From Methanobacteriota archaeon (GTDB lineage: Archaea; Hydrothermarchaeota; Hydrothermarchaeia; Hydrothermarchaeales; SZUA-236), in the NCBI GenBank assembly GCA_003230355.1, contig QIDD01000036.1, positions 1-7,777 on the forward strand: DNA of 7,777 bases. Direction: 5' to 3'. Both the position numbers and the translations under genes were made by a program. The notes under the pieces were generated by a model. That model did no database searches. It was given only the letters and a program-made list of their open reading frames with translations, and was not told the origin of the DNA. Positions 1 through 7,061 of this stretch are shown piece after piece (the stretch's first letter is position 1; every line of letters starts with the position of its first letter).

Positions 1-216
1 TAGGAAGGATATGGCTGTTGTGACTATTGCAATTGTGTTTCTGAGTGTTTCAGATCTGCGTCCAACTAGGTACATTGGCAGCGGAACCAGCAGAGGTAAA
101 AACACCGCGATTAGTGGTAGTATGGATTCAACTAGGACTGGTGCTGCGGCTGCGTGCGTGGCGATTGCTTCCACGGCGTGTGTTGCAACTTCTGCTGCGA
201 CTTGGGGATTACTCAT
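1..216 (-). CDS. Probable antiporter-like membrane subunit of complex I, 5' end only
   Basis: Only the first 72 codons are in the window; the frame is open to the left edge. It starts at an ATG (214-216), 15 nt after the stop of the preceding antiporter gene. A GAGGTG Shine-Dalgarno sequence (228-233) overlaps that stop codon and lies 11 nt upstream of the ATG, which is a long spacing. The N-terminus is about 27 residues of Ala/Val/His-rich sequence, followed by a hydrophobic helix (residues about 28-50, with VESILPLIAVFLPLLVPLPM), a basic turn (VGRRSETLRN), and the start of a second hydrophobic stretch. This is the layout at the start of MrpD/NuoL/NuoM/NuoN-type subunits, and position in the operon supports that reading. 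The conserved Glu and Lys of the channel helices lie beyond the window, so the subunit type (L, M or N) cannot be decided. The family assignment is inference; the reading frame is directly seen. Confidence 0.6.
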   Translation of the reverse strand, partial: MSNPQVAAEVATHAVEAIATHAAAAPVLVESILPLIAVFLPLLVPLPMYLVGRRSETLRNTIAIVTTAISFL

Positions 217-227
217 AATACTTCAAA

Positions 228-233
228 CACCTC
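228..233 (-). promoter_or_regulatory. Shine-Dalgarno of the last, partial gene
   Basis: GAGGTG on the minus strand overlaps the TGA stop (232-234) of the preceding gene and lies 11 nt upstream of the ATG at 214-216. The overlap suggests that ribosomes ending the upstream gene re-initiate here. Confidence 0.5.
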
Positions 234-1737
234 AAGAGGGTAAACCGAAAAATCCATTTACTGCCATGTGGGCCAGCGCCAGCGGCGTGTAGGGTAGATT
301 TGCAAAAGCCCCTAGGAAAATAATAATTATCGTAGTCACAACGATGGGTCCCAACATCATCCAGGGGGCCTCATCGTATTCGTCGTCTCCGTCCAGTGGT
401 TTTTTGAAGAATGCGTTATAGACTACTGGAAGGAAATATGCGGCATTCAGCATAGCGCTTAGGAGGAGCACGAGCACGAATATCACATGGTCTGCTTCAA
501 GTGCTCCCACGGCTAAAAACCACTTCGTGATAAAGCCTGCAGTGGGTGGAAAACCCGTCATGCCCACGGCAGCGATTGCAAAGGCTGTGAATGTAATCGG
601 CATCTTTTTACCAAGGCCGCGCATCTCAGAGATATTCTTCTTACCTGTGTGGACGTAGATTGCGCCGGCTGTGAAAAAGAGGGTAATCTTCATGACCGCC
701 TGATTTGCGATGTGCAGGATTCCTCCGGTGGCTCCGCTGGGCGTGAGCAGTGCAAGGCCTAAAATGATGTATGAAAGTTGGCTAACCGTTGAATAGGCGA
801 GCCTGAGCTTGAGATTGTCCTGCCGCAAGGCATAGACTGAGGCCATGAGAATGGTGATCGATGCAACGATTGCAAGGGGAAAGCCCAGCCCAAGCTCCTT
901 CATAAGGTCCACGCCGTAGATATTGTATATTAGCCGTGTCATGCCGAATACGCCTGCTTTGACCACTGCCACTGCATGCAGAAGCGCGCTTACCGGTGTG
1001 GGTGCAACCATTGCAGAGGGGAGCCATGAGTGGAGGGGCATTATTGCAGCCTTCACACCGAATCCCAGTACAAAGACTAGGAAGAGAAGCCTTAGGAAGT
1101 TCGGTGCCGCCGTTCCAGCGAGTATCCCGTTCTGGCCAAATGTGAGTGTGCCTGCCAGAACATAGGTCATGGTCATGGCCCCCAGAATCATGACTCCTCC
1201 GAAGAGGACGTAGAGCAGGTATTTTCGGCCTGAGCGCATTGCTTCGTCTGACTCGTGATGAATTACAAGTGGGTATGCTCCGATTGAGAGCATCTCATAG
1301 AATATGAAAAGCGTGAATAGATTGCCTGAATAGGCGATTCCAACGGTTGCCGCCACACAGACTGCGAAGGCGAAGAAATAACGGGTTTGATTATGCTCCT
1401 TCAGATTGCGCATATAACCGATTGAATAGATGGTTGTAAGGATCCACAGCCCCGATGATAGTGATGCGTAAAACTGGCTCAGCGCGTCAACCCTAAAGAC
1501 GATTGAAATAGCTGGTGAAAGCGCCATAAGCTTAGGGGAATATTCGATGATTTTGCCTGAAAGGACTATAGGCATCATGGAGATAACGATTGCGAACTTG
1601 CTTGTTGCCGCCATTATGCTCCAAAATTCCCTCAGATTTTTATGCCTTGACCCTGTGGCAAGGATCAGCAGTGATATGATGAGTGATATTAGAACGGCGA
1701 GGGCCGGCCTTATGGAATAAACAATTTCACCAGTCAT
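232..1737 (-). CDS. MrpD/NuoN/NuoM-like proton-translocating antiporter subunit
   Basis: A 501-residue polytopic membrane protein of the proton-conducting transporter family shared by complex I (NuoL/M/N), Mrp antiporters and membrane-bound hydrogenases. The functional residues are visible: Glu148 in the TM5 motif FYEMLSIGAYPLV, Lys229 in the TM7 motif VKAAIMPLHSWLP, His254 and Lys260 in the TM8 motif LLHAVAVVKAGVF, Lys350 in the broken helix (NQAVMKITLFF), and Lys405 in GFITKWFL. NuoM has Glu at the last position, so the Lys is more like NuoL, NuoN or MrpD. Motifs YSIGYM and ESDEAMRSGRKYLLY are typical of the MrpD/MbhH side of the family. The length is that of a 14-helix antiporter core, and no room remains for the long lateral helix of NuoL. 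The ATG overlaps the nuoK stop (ATGA) and has a strong AAGGAGG 8 nt upstream. It should form part of the distal membrane arm and move H+ or Na+. Symbols nuoM, nuoN or mrpD are all possible, so none is given. Confidence 0.88.
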   Translation of the reverse strand: MTGEIVYSIRPALAVLISLIISLLILATGSRHKNLREFWSIMAATSKFAIVISMMPIVLSGKIIEYSPKLMALSPAISIVFRVDALSQFYASLSSGLWILTTIYSIGYMRNLKEHNQTRYFFAFAVCVAATVGIAYSGNLFTLFIFYEMLSIGAYPLVIHHESDEAMRSGRKYLLYVLFGGVMILGAMTMTYVLAGTLTFGQNGILAGTAAPNFLRLLFLVFVLGFGVKAAIMPLHSWLPSAMVAPTPVSALLHAVAVVKAGVFGMTRLIYNIYGVDLMKELGLGFPLAIVASITILMASVYALRQDNLKLRLAYSTVSQLSYIILGLALLTPSGATGGILHIANQAVMKITLFFTAGAIYVHTGKKNISEMRGLGKKMPITFTAFAIAAVGMTGFPPTAGFITKWFLAVGALEADHVIFVLVLLLSAMLNAAYFLPVVYNAFFKKPLDGDDEYDEAPWMMLGPIVVTTIIIIFLGAFANLPYTPLALAHMAVNGFFGLPS

Positions 1738-2042
1738 CCTCGCAGCCTCCTTATTTCACTGATATCAATGGTTCCGTGAACCCGGAAAATCACGATGAAT
1801 ATTGCAAGCCCGATAGCTGCTTCAGCAGCTGCTATTGCGATTGCGAAGAGCGCGAAGACCTGGCCGGAGATATTGTTGTAGGGCATGTAGACTGAGAAGG
1901 CTACCAGGTTTATTATGGCTGCATTCATCATGATTTCGATTGCCATGAGAACTCGCACAGCGTTTCGCTTTGTGAGAACGCCGTATGCGCCGATTGCAAA
2001 GAGCACACTTGAGAATACAAGATAGTAGATCAATGGAATCAT
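1734..2042 (-). CDS. nuoK: Complex I membrane subunit K
   Basis: A 102-residue protein with three membrane helices and the length expected for NuoK, the small subunit that links the proximal membrane arm to the antiporter subunits. It carries the two membrane glutamates of the family: Glu36 in LMAIEIMMNA and Glu74 in AAAEAAIGLA. Both lie on the central polar axis through which protons are thought to be relayed. The start IPLIYYLVFSSVLFAIGAYGV and the C-terminal GTIDISEIRRLRG also match the family. The ATG overlaps the nuoJ stop (ATGA), and GAGGTG lies 5 nt upstream (2048-2053). The stop overlaps the ATG of the antiporter gene. The archaeal names fpoK or fqoK would be equally apt if the enzyme uses F420H2. 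Confidence 0.95.
   Translation of the reverse strand: MIPLIYYLVFSSVLFAIGAYGVLTKRNAVRVLMAIEIMMNAAIINLVAFSVYMPYNNISGQVFALFAIAIAAAEAAIGLAIFIVIFRVHGTIDISEIRRLRG
1746..1752 (-). promoter_or_regulatory. Strong Shine-Dalgarno of the antiporter gene
   Basis: AAGGAGG on the minus strand, 8 nt before the ATG at 1735-1737, is an almost ideal ribosome binding site placed inside the end of nuoK. It supports independent, efficient initiation of the antiporter subunit as well as coupling through the ATGA overlap. Confidence 0.8.
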
Positions 2043-2545
2043 TGTCCCACCTCTCGTTTTGAGAGATAAACCGCGCCGATGAGTGCTGATAACAGGGCGA
2101 GAGAAACAACCTCGAAGGGTATCACATAATCTGTGAAAAGAGAGTAGCCCACGGCATAGGTATTGAGCCCTGTAGTTTCAATCATTTCATTCGGCCAGGG
2201 TGTCTTCAAAATAGGCTGAACCAAAAGCGCTACAAACCCGATTATCGCCGCTGTGCGCATGAGAAGATTTTTTAGAGACTGCTCTCCCACTTTGCCTGCC
2301 CGATTTGTGAGAACTATTGCAAAGAGAATCAGCACAACAACCGCCCCGCCGTAGACAAGGATCTGGATTGCAGCGATAAACTCGGCAGTAAGCAGGATGT
2401 ATACGCCGGCAATGGATGTGAAGAGCAGGGCCAGGAAGAGCGCGGCATGGAAGATATCCTCAGCTTCCATCACCATTACCGCGGCAAATATTGATACTAG
2501 TGCAATTATGAAAAACATGATAAGATCAGCAGCCACTTCTTTCAC
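2039..2545 (-). CDS. nuoJ: Complex I membrane subunit J
   Basis: A 168-residue protein with five predicted membrane helices and the usual NuoJ length; it belongs to the proximal membrane arm next to NuoA, NuoK and NuoH. The diagnostic TM3 segment (AEFIAAIQILVYGGAVVVLI), where the conformational change linked to pumping is thought to occur, is present with the conserved Tyr and the flanking Gly residues. The C-terminal motif (IPFEVVSLALLSALIGAVYL, ending in SKRE) is also typical. The proposed start is a GTG that overlaps the upstream stop (GTGA). No good Shine-Dalgarno sequence is close: the best is GAGG at 2559-2562, 13 nt away. Initiation may therefore depend on coupling. Later starts exist at GTG codon 4 and ATG codon 10, neither with a better ribosome site. 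Confidence 0.94.
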   Translation of the reverse strand: MKEVAADLIMFFIIALVSIFAAVMVMEAEDIFHAALFLALLFTSIAGVYILLTAEFIAAIQILVYGGAVVVLILFAIVLTNRAGKVGEQSLKNLLMRTAAIIGFVALLVQPILKTPWPNEMIETTGLNTYAVGYSLFTDYVIPFEVVSLALLSALIGAVYLSKREVGQ

Positions 2546-4230
2546 CCACTCTTCTTTTCCTCAGACGTTTCATCATTTTCCACCACTATTCCTCTATCCT
2601 TAAGGTAGGGCTCAATGTGATGTTGCTTTATCTTTAAGTTAACCATAAAGTTGTTTGTCTTTATTACGGTTTCTAACTGCTCTTCAGGGGCAAATTTGAC
2701 ATAACCCTTTTCATTCATATAGTCCAGTATCCTTTTTGCGTTTTCCTGTCTGATGAAAACAGAGCTGTAGCCGTGTTTCGATCCGCTGCCCCCGACGGAG
2801 ACGTCGGCAGTGATGTTTGAGAAGTGCTGACAGATCCTGCAGCCCTCAAACTCATAGTGCGCCAGGTCCTTGAGCTTGAATTTGTATTCGCCACCGTCCT
2901 TCGTGTTCACGGTGAGCACGCCCTTTTTCATATCAGTCCTCGTGATATCAGCGGTCTTGATGCCTTCGTTCTCCTCCAAAAATTCCTTGTAAAACCTCTT
3001 ATAGTAGAAGTTTTCGAAGCAAAATATCCCGACCACCAGCTTCACCTTGGATGTGAAGAACTTGGTGTTTTCGGCGTGCTGTTGGAAACCTTCGATCTGG
3101 CAGGGAACACCCACGATCCCTATGCCTTTTTTAGAGATCTTATCAGCGGCCTTAAGCGCAGAAAGGATGTCCGCAATGGCGTACTTGGTCTTGAGCCCTG
3201 ATGTGATTTCCTCAGGCGTCCTCGCAATCCTTAGATAGGGCCTCCACTCCTCATCTCCAGCAACAACGATGGCTGTGTCTATAATCCCCATCTCCATCGC
3301 TGAGACAAGCATCTCAGTAACAATACCACCGTCCTGGCCGACATAACGAGTGGAGCCGACAGAATAAACGTCAGTATACTCACCCACGCCCTTGGGGTTC
3401 TGGTAGTCATATCTTGGGCAGCTTCGCACACAGAGCGAGCAGTCCAGGCATGGAATGTCAAGGTCTTCAGAGATCTCCTGATCGCCGCCGATGATCCGCT
3501 CAACAGGGCAGGCAACAACACATGCTGTGCAGTGAGAGCACCAAGTGGGTTCAATCACTTTTTTATAGAGGAGCTGATAATAGTTTTCCACTTCGATATC
3601 TTTAATCGGAATATCTTTGATCCAAATAAGTTTATCTCCTGCATCTATCTTTATTCGGCTGTAGCTCAAAGCCTGTGGCGGGCATATATCTATGCATTTT
3701 CCGCAGGAAGTGCACGTGTCATAATCTGTAGTGATTGTACGCGTGTCGCCTTTATCAACGTGTGATATTGCATCGTAGGGGCAGGTCTTTTCACACATCA
3801 GACAGTTGACACAGACATCCACCTCAACCACAGGCACCTTGGGGATAACGTCGTTTCTAAGCTCAGGCGTAACCAGCGGGATGAGCTGCTCAGGAGTCCA
3901 AAGCGTGGCCTCTCGTGAGTACTCGGCAAGCTCGTAGACAGGTGTGTTCACCCGTGCGCCTGTTGGACAAACCTCGACACAGAGATAGCAGAACATGCAC
4001 CGCGAGGCATATAAATTGGGGACTTTCTTGCCGTTGTATTCAACCATAATCGTGCACTTGTTCGGGCATACATCGGTGCATCTCTCACAGGACGTGCACT
4101 TGTCAAAATCAAGGGCCGGAACACCCCGATAATTCGGACCCACCTTGAACTTTTCAAAGGGATATTGAACTGTTACAGGCCTTCTGAAAAGGTGCTTGAA
4201 TCCAAGTATCGTGGGTTTACGTATCGTCAT
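2542..4230 (-). CDS. Fusion protein: NuoI + 2x[4Fe-4S] ferredoxin + FpoF/FrhB-like electron-input subunit
   Basis: A 562-residue cytoplasmic iron-sulfur protein in one unbroken frame. Residues 1-125 are a complete NuoI: the entry segment FRRPVTVQYPFEKF, then clusters at Cys45/48/51/55 and Cys78/81/84/88, then the NuoI-type ending YELAEYSRE. Residues 130-190 add two further [4Fe-4S] motifs (Cys140/143/146/150 and Cys173/176/179/183). Residues about 226-562 match a whole FpoF/FqoF: two ferredoxin motifs (Cys231/234/237/241 and Cys261/264/267/271), then the FrhB domains with GQDGGIVTEML (299-309), GVPCQIEG (Cys377), GIFCFENF (Cys404), CRIC (Cys464/467) and ADVSVGGSGS. In FpoF/FqoF this part oxidises F420H2 with a flavin; here the donor is inferred, and ferredoxin or another carrier is possible. 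The six predicted clusters would feed electrons to NuoB. The ATG lies 2 nt after the nuoH stop without a clear Shine-Dalgarno, suggesting coupling. It sits exactly at the nuoI position of the operon. Confidence 0.93.
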   Translation of the reverse strand: MTIRKPTILGFKHLFRRPVTVQYPFEKFKVGPNYRGVPALDFDKCTSCERCTDVCPNKCTIMVEYNGKKVPNLYASRCMFCYLCVEVCPTGARVNTPVYELAEYSREATLWTPEQLIPLVTPELRNDVIPKVPVVEVDVCVNCLMCEKTCPYDAISHVDKGDTRTITTDYDTCTSCGKCIDICPPQALSYSRIKIDAGDKLIWIKDIPIKDIEVENYYQLLYKKVIEPTWCSHCTACVVACPVERIIGGDQEISEDLDIPCLDCSLCVRSCPRYDYQNPKGVGEYTDVYSVGSTRYVGQDGGIVTEMLVSAMEMGIIDTAIVVAGDEEWRPYLRIARTPEEITSGLKTKYAIADILSALKAADKISKKGIGIVGVPCQIEGFQQHAENTKFFTSKVKLVVGIFCFENFYYKRFYKEFLEENEGIKTADITRTDMKKGVLTVNTKDGGEYKFKLKDLAHYEFEGCRICQHFSNITADVSVGGSGSKHGYSSVFIRQENAKRILDYMNEKGYVKFAPEEQLETVIKTNNFMVNLKIKQHHIEPYLKDRGIVVENDETSEEKKSG

Positions 4231-4232
4231 AA

Positions 4233-5366
4233 TTATTGCACCGTGAGAGCTAGAAACACGCCGATAAATCCAACATTAATAAGCGCCGCCGGAAGCAATA
4301 TCTTCCAGCCAAGATTCATGATCTGGTCTATACGCACCCTGAACCACACCGCGCGAATAAGCATCATAAGAAGGATCACGAAAAGCAGTTTCAATGTGAA
4401 CCATGCGAACTGGTTGATAGGCGAAGGACCGAGATATCCGCCCATATAGAGGACGACAAAGAGGGCTGCTCCCGCAATCAAATGCACATATTCGAGGAGC
4501 AGAAGCATGACAAACTTCATCCCCGAATACTCGGCAGTAAAGCCATGCACAACCTCACTCTCTGCATCTGGGATGTCAAAGGGGATCCTGCCGGTCTCCG
4601 CCATAAAGGCGACGAAGAAAATTATGGCACCAAAAAACTGAGGGAATATATTCCATTTCGGAATAAATCCAAACCAGTATCCAGCCTGAGCCTCAACAAT
4701 AGCCACACCATTTAAGGATTGTGCTACAGCTATGGGTCCGATCATGGCAAGGATGAGAGGCACCTCATAGGCAAGCTCCTGCGCAGCAAAACGCATAGCC
4801 CCAAGCAGGTTGTATTTATTGTTCGGACCCCAGCCAGCCATAAGAACTCCGATTGGTGTGAGTGATGTGACAGCAACGATGTAGAGCACGCCGATGTCCA
4901 TCTCCGAGGCCACATAGGTGGCTGTCCAAGGCACGGCTGCAAAGAGCATAAAACTTGGGGCGAATGCCACGATAGGCGCAAGCCGCATCACAAGAGAGTC
5001 AGCTGCATCAGGGATAATGTCCTCTTTTCGCATGAGTTTCAACGCGTCTGCGACTGGTTGAAGGAGGCCGTATGGACCCCAACGATTGGGCCCATAGCGT
5101 ACCTGCACCCTGGCCATAAACTTTCGTTCAAGCAGGGTGAGATACAGGCCTCCAGCACCCACCACTGCCGCCCATAGAGCGGCTCCTATTATACCCCTTA
5201 CCCAGGGGTTGTTCCAAAATGAGGCTGGGCCAAGACTTCCTATGTAAGAGAACACAATTCCAACGGCTGCGATTGCGCCAACAGCAACAGCGGCTCCGGC
5301 TAATAATATTATATAGGGTATCGGCCCATGATAAAGCTGTTCCTGATCTTCAGCGTAAAGTCCCAA
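4233..5366 (-). CDS. nuoH: Complex I membrane subunit H, with an extra N-terminal helix
   Basis: NuoH anchors the peripheral arm to the membrane and helps form the quinone chamber. Family motifs are all present (numbering from the GTG frame start at 5372): LLERKFMARVQVRYGPNR (80-97), GLLQPVADALKL and KEDIIP, GPNNKYNLLGAMRFAAQELAYEVP (in place of the more usual ASNNKY), ETGRIPFDIPDAESE (259-273), EYSGMKF, and RVRIDQIMNLGWKILLP near the C-terminus. I place the start at TTG 5364-5366, two codons inside the longest frame (GTG 5370-5372). The Shine-Dalgarno GGAGGTG runs into the GTG itself, whereas it sits 7 nt before the TTG. The protein is then 377 residues, about 50 longer than a usual NuoH. 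The excess is N-terminal: a hydrophobic helix (about 18-42) precedes the helix that normally comes first. The stop lies 2 nt before the next gene. Confidence 0.93.
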   Translation of the reverse strand: MGLYAEDQEQLYHGPIPYIILLAGAAVAVGAIAAVGIVFSYIGSLGPASFWNNPWVRGIIGAALWAAVVGAGGLYLTLLERKFMARVQVRYGPNRWGPYGLLQPVADALKLMRKEDIIPDAADSLVMRLAPIVAFAPSFMLFAAVPWTATYVASEMDIGVLYIVAVTSLTPIGVLMAGWGPNNKYNLLGAMRFAAQELAYEVPLILAMIGPIAVAQSLNGVAIVEAQAGYWFGFIPKWNIFPQFFGAIIFFVAFMAETGRIPFDIPDAESEVVHGFTAEYSGMKFVMLLLLEYVHLIAGAALFVVLYMGGYLGPSPINQFAWFTLKLLFVILLMMLIRAVWFRVRIDQIMNLGWKILLPAALINVGFIGVFLALTVQ

Positions 5367-5372
5367 CCACAC

Positions 5373-5378
5373 ACCTCC
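5373..5378 (-). promoter_or_regulatory. Shine-Dalgarno that decides the nuoH start
   Basis: GGAGGT on the minus strand, and one base further as GGAGGTG, is a near-perfect match to the 16S rRNA tail. The first in-frame start, GTG at 5370-5372, begins within this match and is too close to be used. The in-frame TTG at 5364-5366 begins 7 nt after GGAGG and is the better start. Confidence 0.7.
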
Positions 5379-5381
5379 AAC

Positions 5382-7061
5382 TCATCTATCCATCCCTCCG
5401 AGACAGGGGTCTATCCCGCCAATGATTGCAATGAGATCTGCTATCTTATATCCTCGTGACATGTGGCCAAGAGCGGATACGTTGATATATTCTGCACACC
5501 GTACTCTGACTCTGTACGGTTTGTCATTTCCATCGCCTATAACGTAAGTTGCTATCTCTCCTCGTGGTTCCTCTATTCTCGATATGGCTTCTCCAACAGG
5601 CTCAATTCGGCCGAGATTACTTTGAACAGGGCCCTTCGGCAGGTTGTCAAGGGCTTGATCAATGATTTCAGAAGATATTTGCATCTCATCCATTCTGACT
5701 TCATATGAGGCGTAGACATCACCGTTCTTACGGGTTGGTATCTTAAAATCAAGCTCTGGATAGGCTGCATAGGGATCGTCTTTTCGTGCGTCGGCCTTTA
5801 CACCTGTGCAGCGGAGCAGAGGGCCTGTAACTCCGAGGTCTTTAGCAGCTTTTGCAGTTATTGTTCCTACACCTTTTGTTCGCGCGTGAAATATACTGCT
5901 TCCATCGTAGAGGTCTATATATTCCTGGAGCCGGGCTCTGAAAATCTTCATAGTTGTTTTCGCCTTCTTAACAAACTTATCATCCACGTCGAAGGTCACA
6001 CCTCCAAATCGGCCGTAGTTGTAGTTCAGCCTGTTACCTGCCGCCATTTCAAGAAGATCAAGCATCCACTCCCGCTCACGGAAAGTGTAGAAAAAGCCAG
6101 AGAGATTTCCAAGGTCAATGCCCATGGCCGCGAGCCAGAGCAAATGGCTTGCAAGCCTGTTAAGCTCAAGCATAATGGTACGCAGATACTGGGCACGCGC
6201 CGGCGCCTCAACGTCAAGGATGTCCTCCACTGCAAGCACATAGGACAGGTTATTGGAAAGTGCTGTAAGCCAACAGTAGCGGTCTGAAAGAGGCAGATAC
6301 TGGGTCCAGGTCCGGTTTTCTGCGATTTTTTCCAGACCCCTGTGCTGGTAGCCGATTTGAGTGTCCAGATCAACGATGACCTCGCCGTCAAGCTTCAAAT
6401 TGATGAGCCAGGGACCGTGGTTTCCTGGGTGAACCGGTCCAATTCGAAGTATCATCTCAGATATCTGTTCGGTTTTCACATTTTCCGCAAGTTTTTGATC
6501 AAGCGGGAAAACAGGCTTTTGATTGTCGAGAACATATTCCTCTTTTTCGTCTTCATCTGAGAGAAACCACTTGCCTGGCGACATTTCATAATCCTTTCTC
6601 AGGGGATGGCCTTTCCACCACTCAGGCATGAGAATCCTGCGAAGATCTGGATGGCCGCTGAATTTCACGCCCATGAGATCAAACGCCTCGCGCTCCTGCC
6701 AGTTTGCAGTGCTCCAGACATCTGTAATCGAGGGGGCGCTCGGATTTTTCTTTGGGACTGCAACCTTGATTTCTACAAGGGTTTTTTTCGAGTGGCTCCA
6801 TGTGTGATAAACCATTTCATAATCATCATAATAGAGGAGACGACTTTCAATCATCCCGTTAACAAGACCTGAACGGTCAACGGCCGCGATACTTGTGAGA
6901 TGATCAAACTCAAGCTTTTCTTTTAAAAATTTACAGAGTTTTTTTAGAATGTTTCTTTTCACTGTGAGAACAATGCGGCGCTCTTTTCGGTCCACGGCAT
7001 ATACCATACCTTCTCCAAACTCGTCTTTTACAGCCTGAATAATCTCTGAATTAACGCTCAA
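5382..7061 (-). CDS. nuoCD: Fused complex I subunits C and D (catalytic peripheral subunit)
   Basis: A 559-residue fusion. Residues 1-160 are NuoC, with the 30-kDa signature ending in [19 protein letters not shown] and GHPLRKDY. A charged linker (about 165-198) joins it to NuoD (about 200-559), which with NuoB forms the electron-acceptor site. NuoD motifs are [48 protein letters not shown] and [13 protein letters not shown]. His215, equivalent to the quinone-site His of other complexes I, and Asp316 (GIDLG), its usual partner, are kept. The usual Tyr is Trp264. Cys263 and Cys553 align with one cysteine of each CxxC pair in [NiFe] hydrogenases. The start is TTG, overlapping the nuoB stop (TTGA); AAAGGAG 10 nt upstream supports it. 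Fused CD is known in E. coli, haloarchaea and others. It is not a hydrogenase large subunit, since two of four metal-binding cysteines are missing. Confidence 0.95.
   Translation of the reverse strand: MSVNSEIIQAVKDEFGEGMVYAVDRKERRIVLTVKRNILKKLCKFLKEKLEFDHLTSIAAVDRSGLVNGMIESRLLYYDDYEMVYHTWSHSKKTLVEIKVAVPKKNPSAPSITDVWSTANWQEREAFDLMGVKFSGHPDLRRILMPEWWKGHPLRKDYEMSPGKWFLSDEDEKEEYVLDNQKPVFPLDQKLAENVKTEQISEMILRIGPVHPGNHGPWLINLKLDGEVIVDLDTQIGYQHRGLEKIAENRTWTQYLPLSDRYCWLTALSNNLSYVLAVEDILDVEAPARAQYLRTIMLELNRLASHLLWLAAMGIDLGNLSGFFYTFREREWMLDLLEMAAGNRLNYNYGRFGGVTFDVDDKFVKKAKTTMKIFRARLQEYIDLYDGSSIFHARTKGVGTITAKAAKDLGVTGPLLRCTGVKADARKDDPYAAYPELDFKIPTRKNGDVYASYEVRMDEMQISSEIIDQALDNLPKGPVQSNLGRIEPVGEAISRIEEPRGEIATYVIGDGNDKPYRVRVRCAEYINVSALGHMSRGYKIADLIAIIGGIDPCLGGMDR

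Noticed and set aside
217..231. Possible terminator or promoter in the 15-nt gap before the last gene
   Set aside because: The gap is too short, has no inverted repeat, and holds only the ribosome binding site region.
11..292. A 93-codon Thr/Ala/Ser-rich frame on the plus strand
   Set aside because: It spans, in antisense, the junction of the two antiporter-type genes. The minus strand carries a properly spaced start and membrane helices there.
2824..3201. A 125-codon open frame on the plus strand
   Set aside because: It lies wholly antisense to the FrhB part of the fusion gene, whose motifs are clear. The translation shows no family features.
3480..3860. The NuoI-FpoF junction as a frameshift or assembly artefact joining two genes
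   Set aside because: The frame is continuous through two extra ferredoxin motifs and a normal linker. There is no remnant stop, start or Shine-Dalgarno at the boundary, so a real fusion is the simpler reading.
5886..6287. A 133-codon open frame on the plus strand
   Set aside because: It is antisense to the conserved core of NuoD. Its translation is low in recognisable structure, and no ribosome site context suggests a gene.
5382..7061. NuoCD read as a HycE-type [NiFe] hydrogenase large subunit, since HycE is also a C-D fusion
   Set aside because: Two of the four metal-binding cysteines are absent (Thr266 and Gly556). The protein ends at the NuoD-type DR without a cleaved tail, and the complex I histidine (His215) and NuoC signature are kept.
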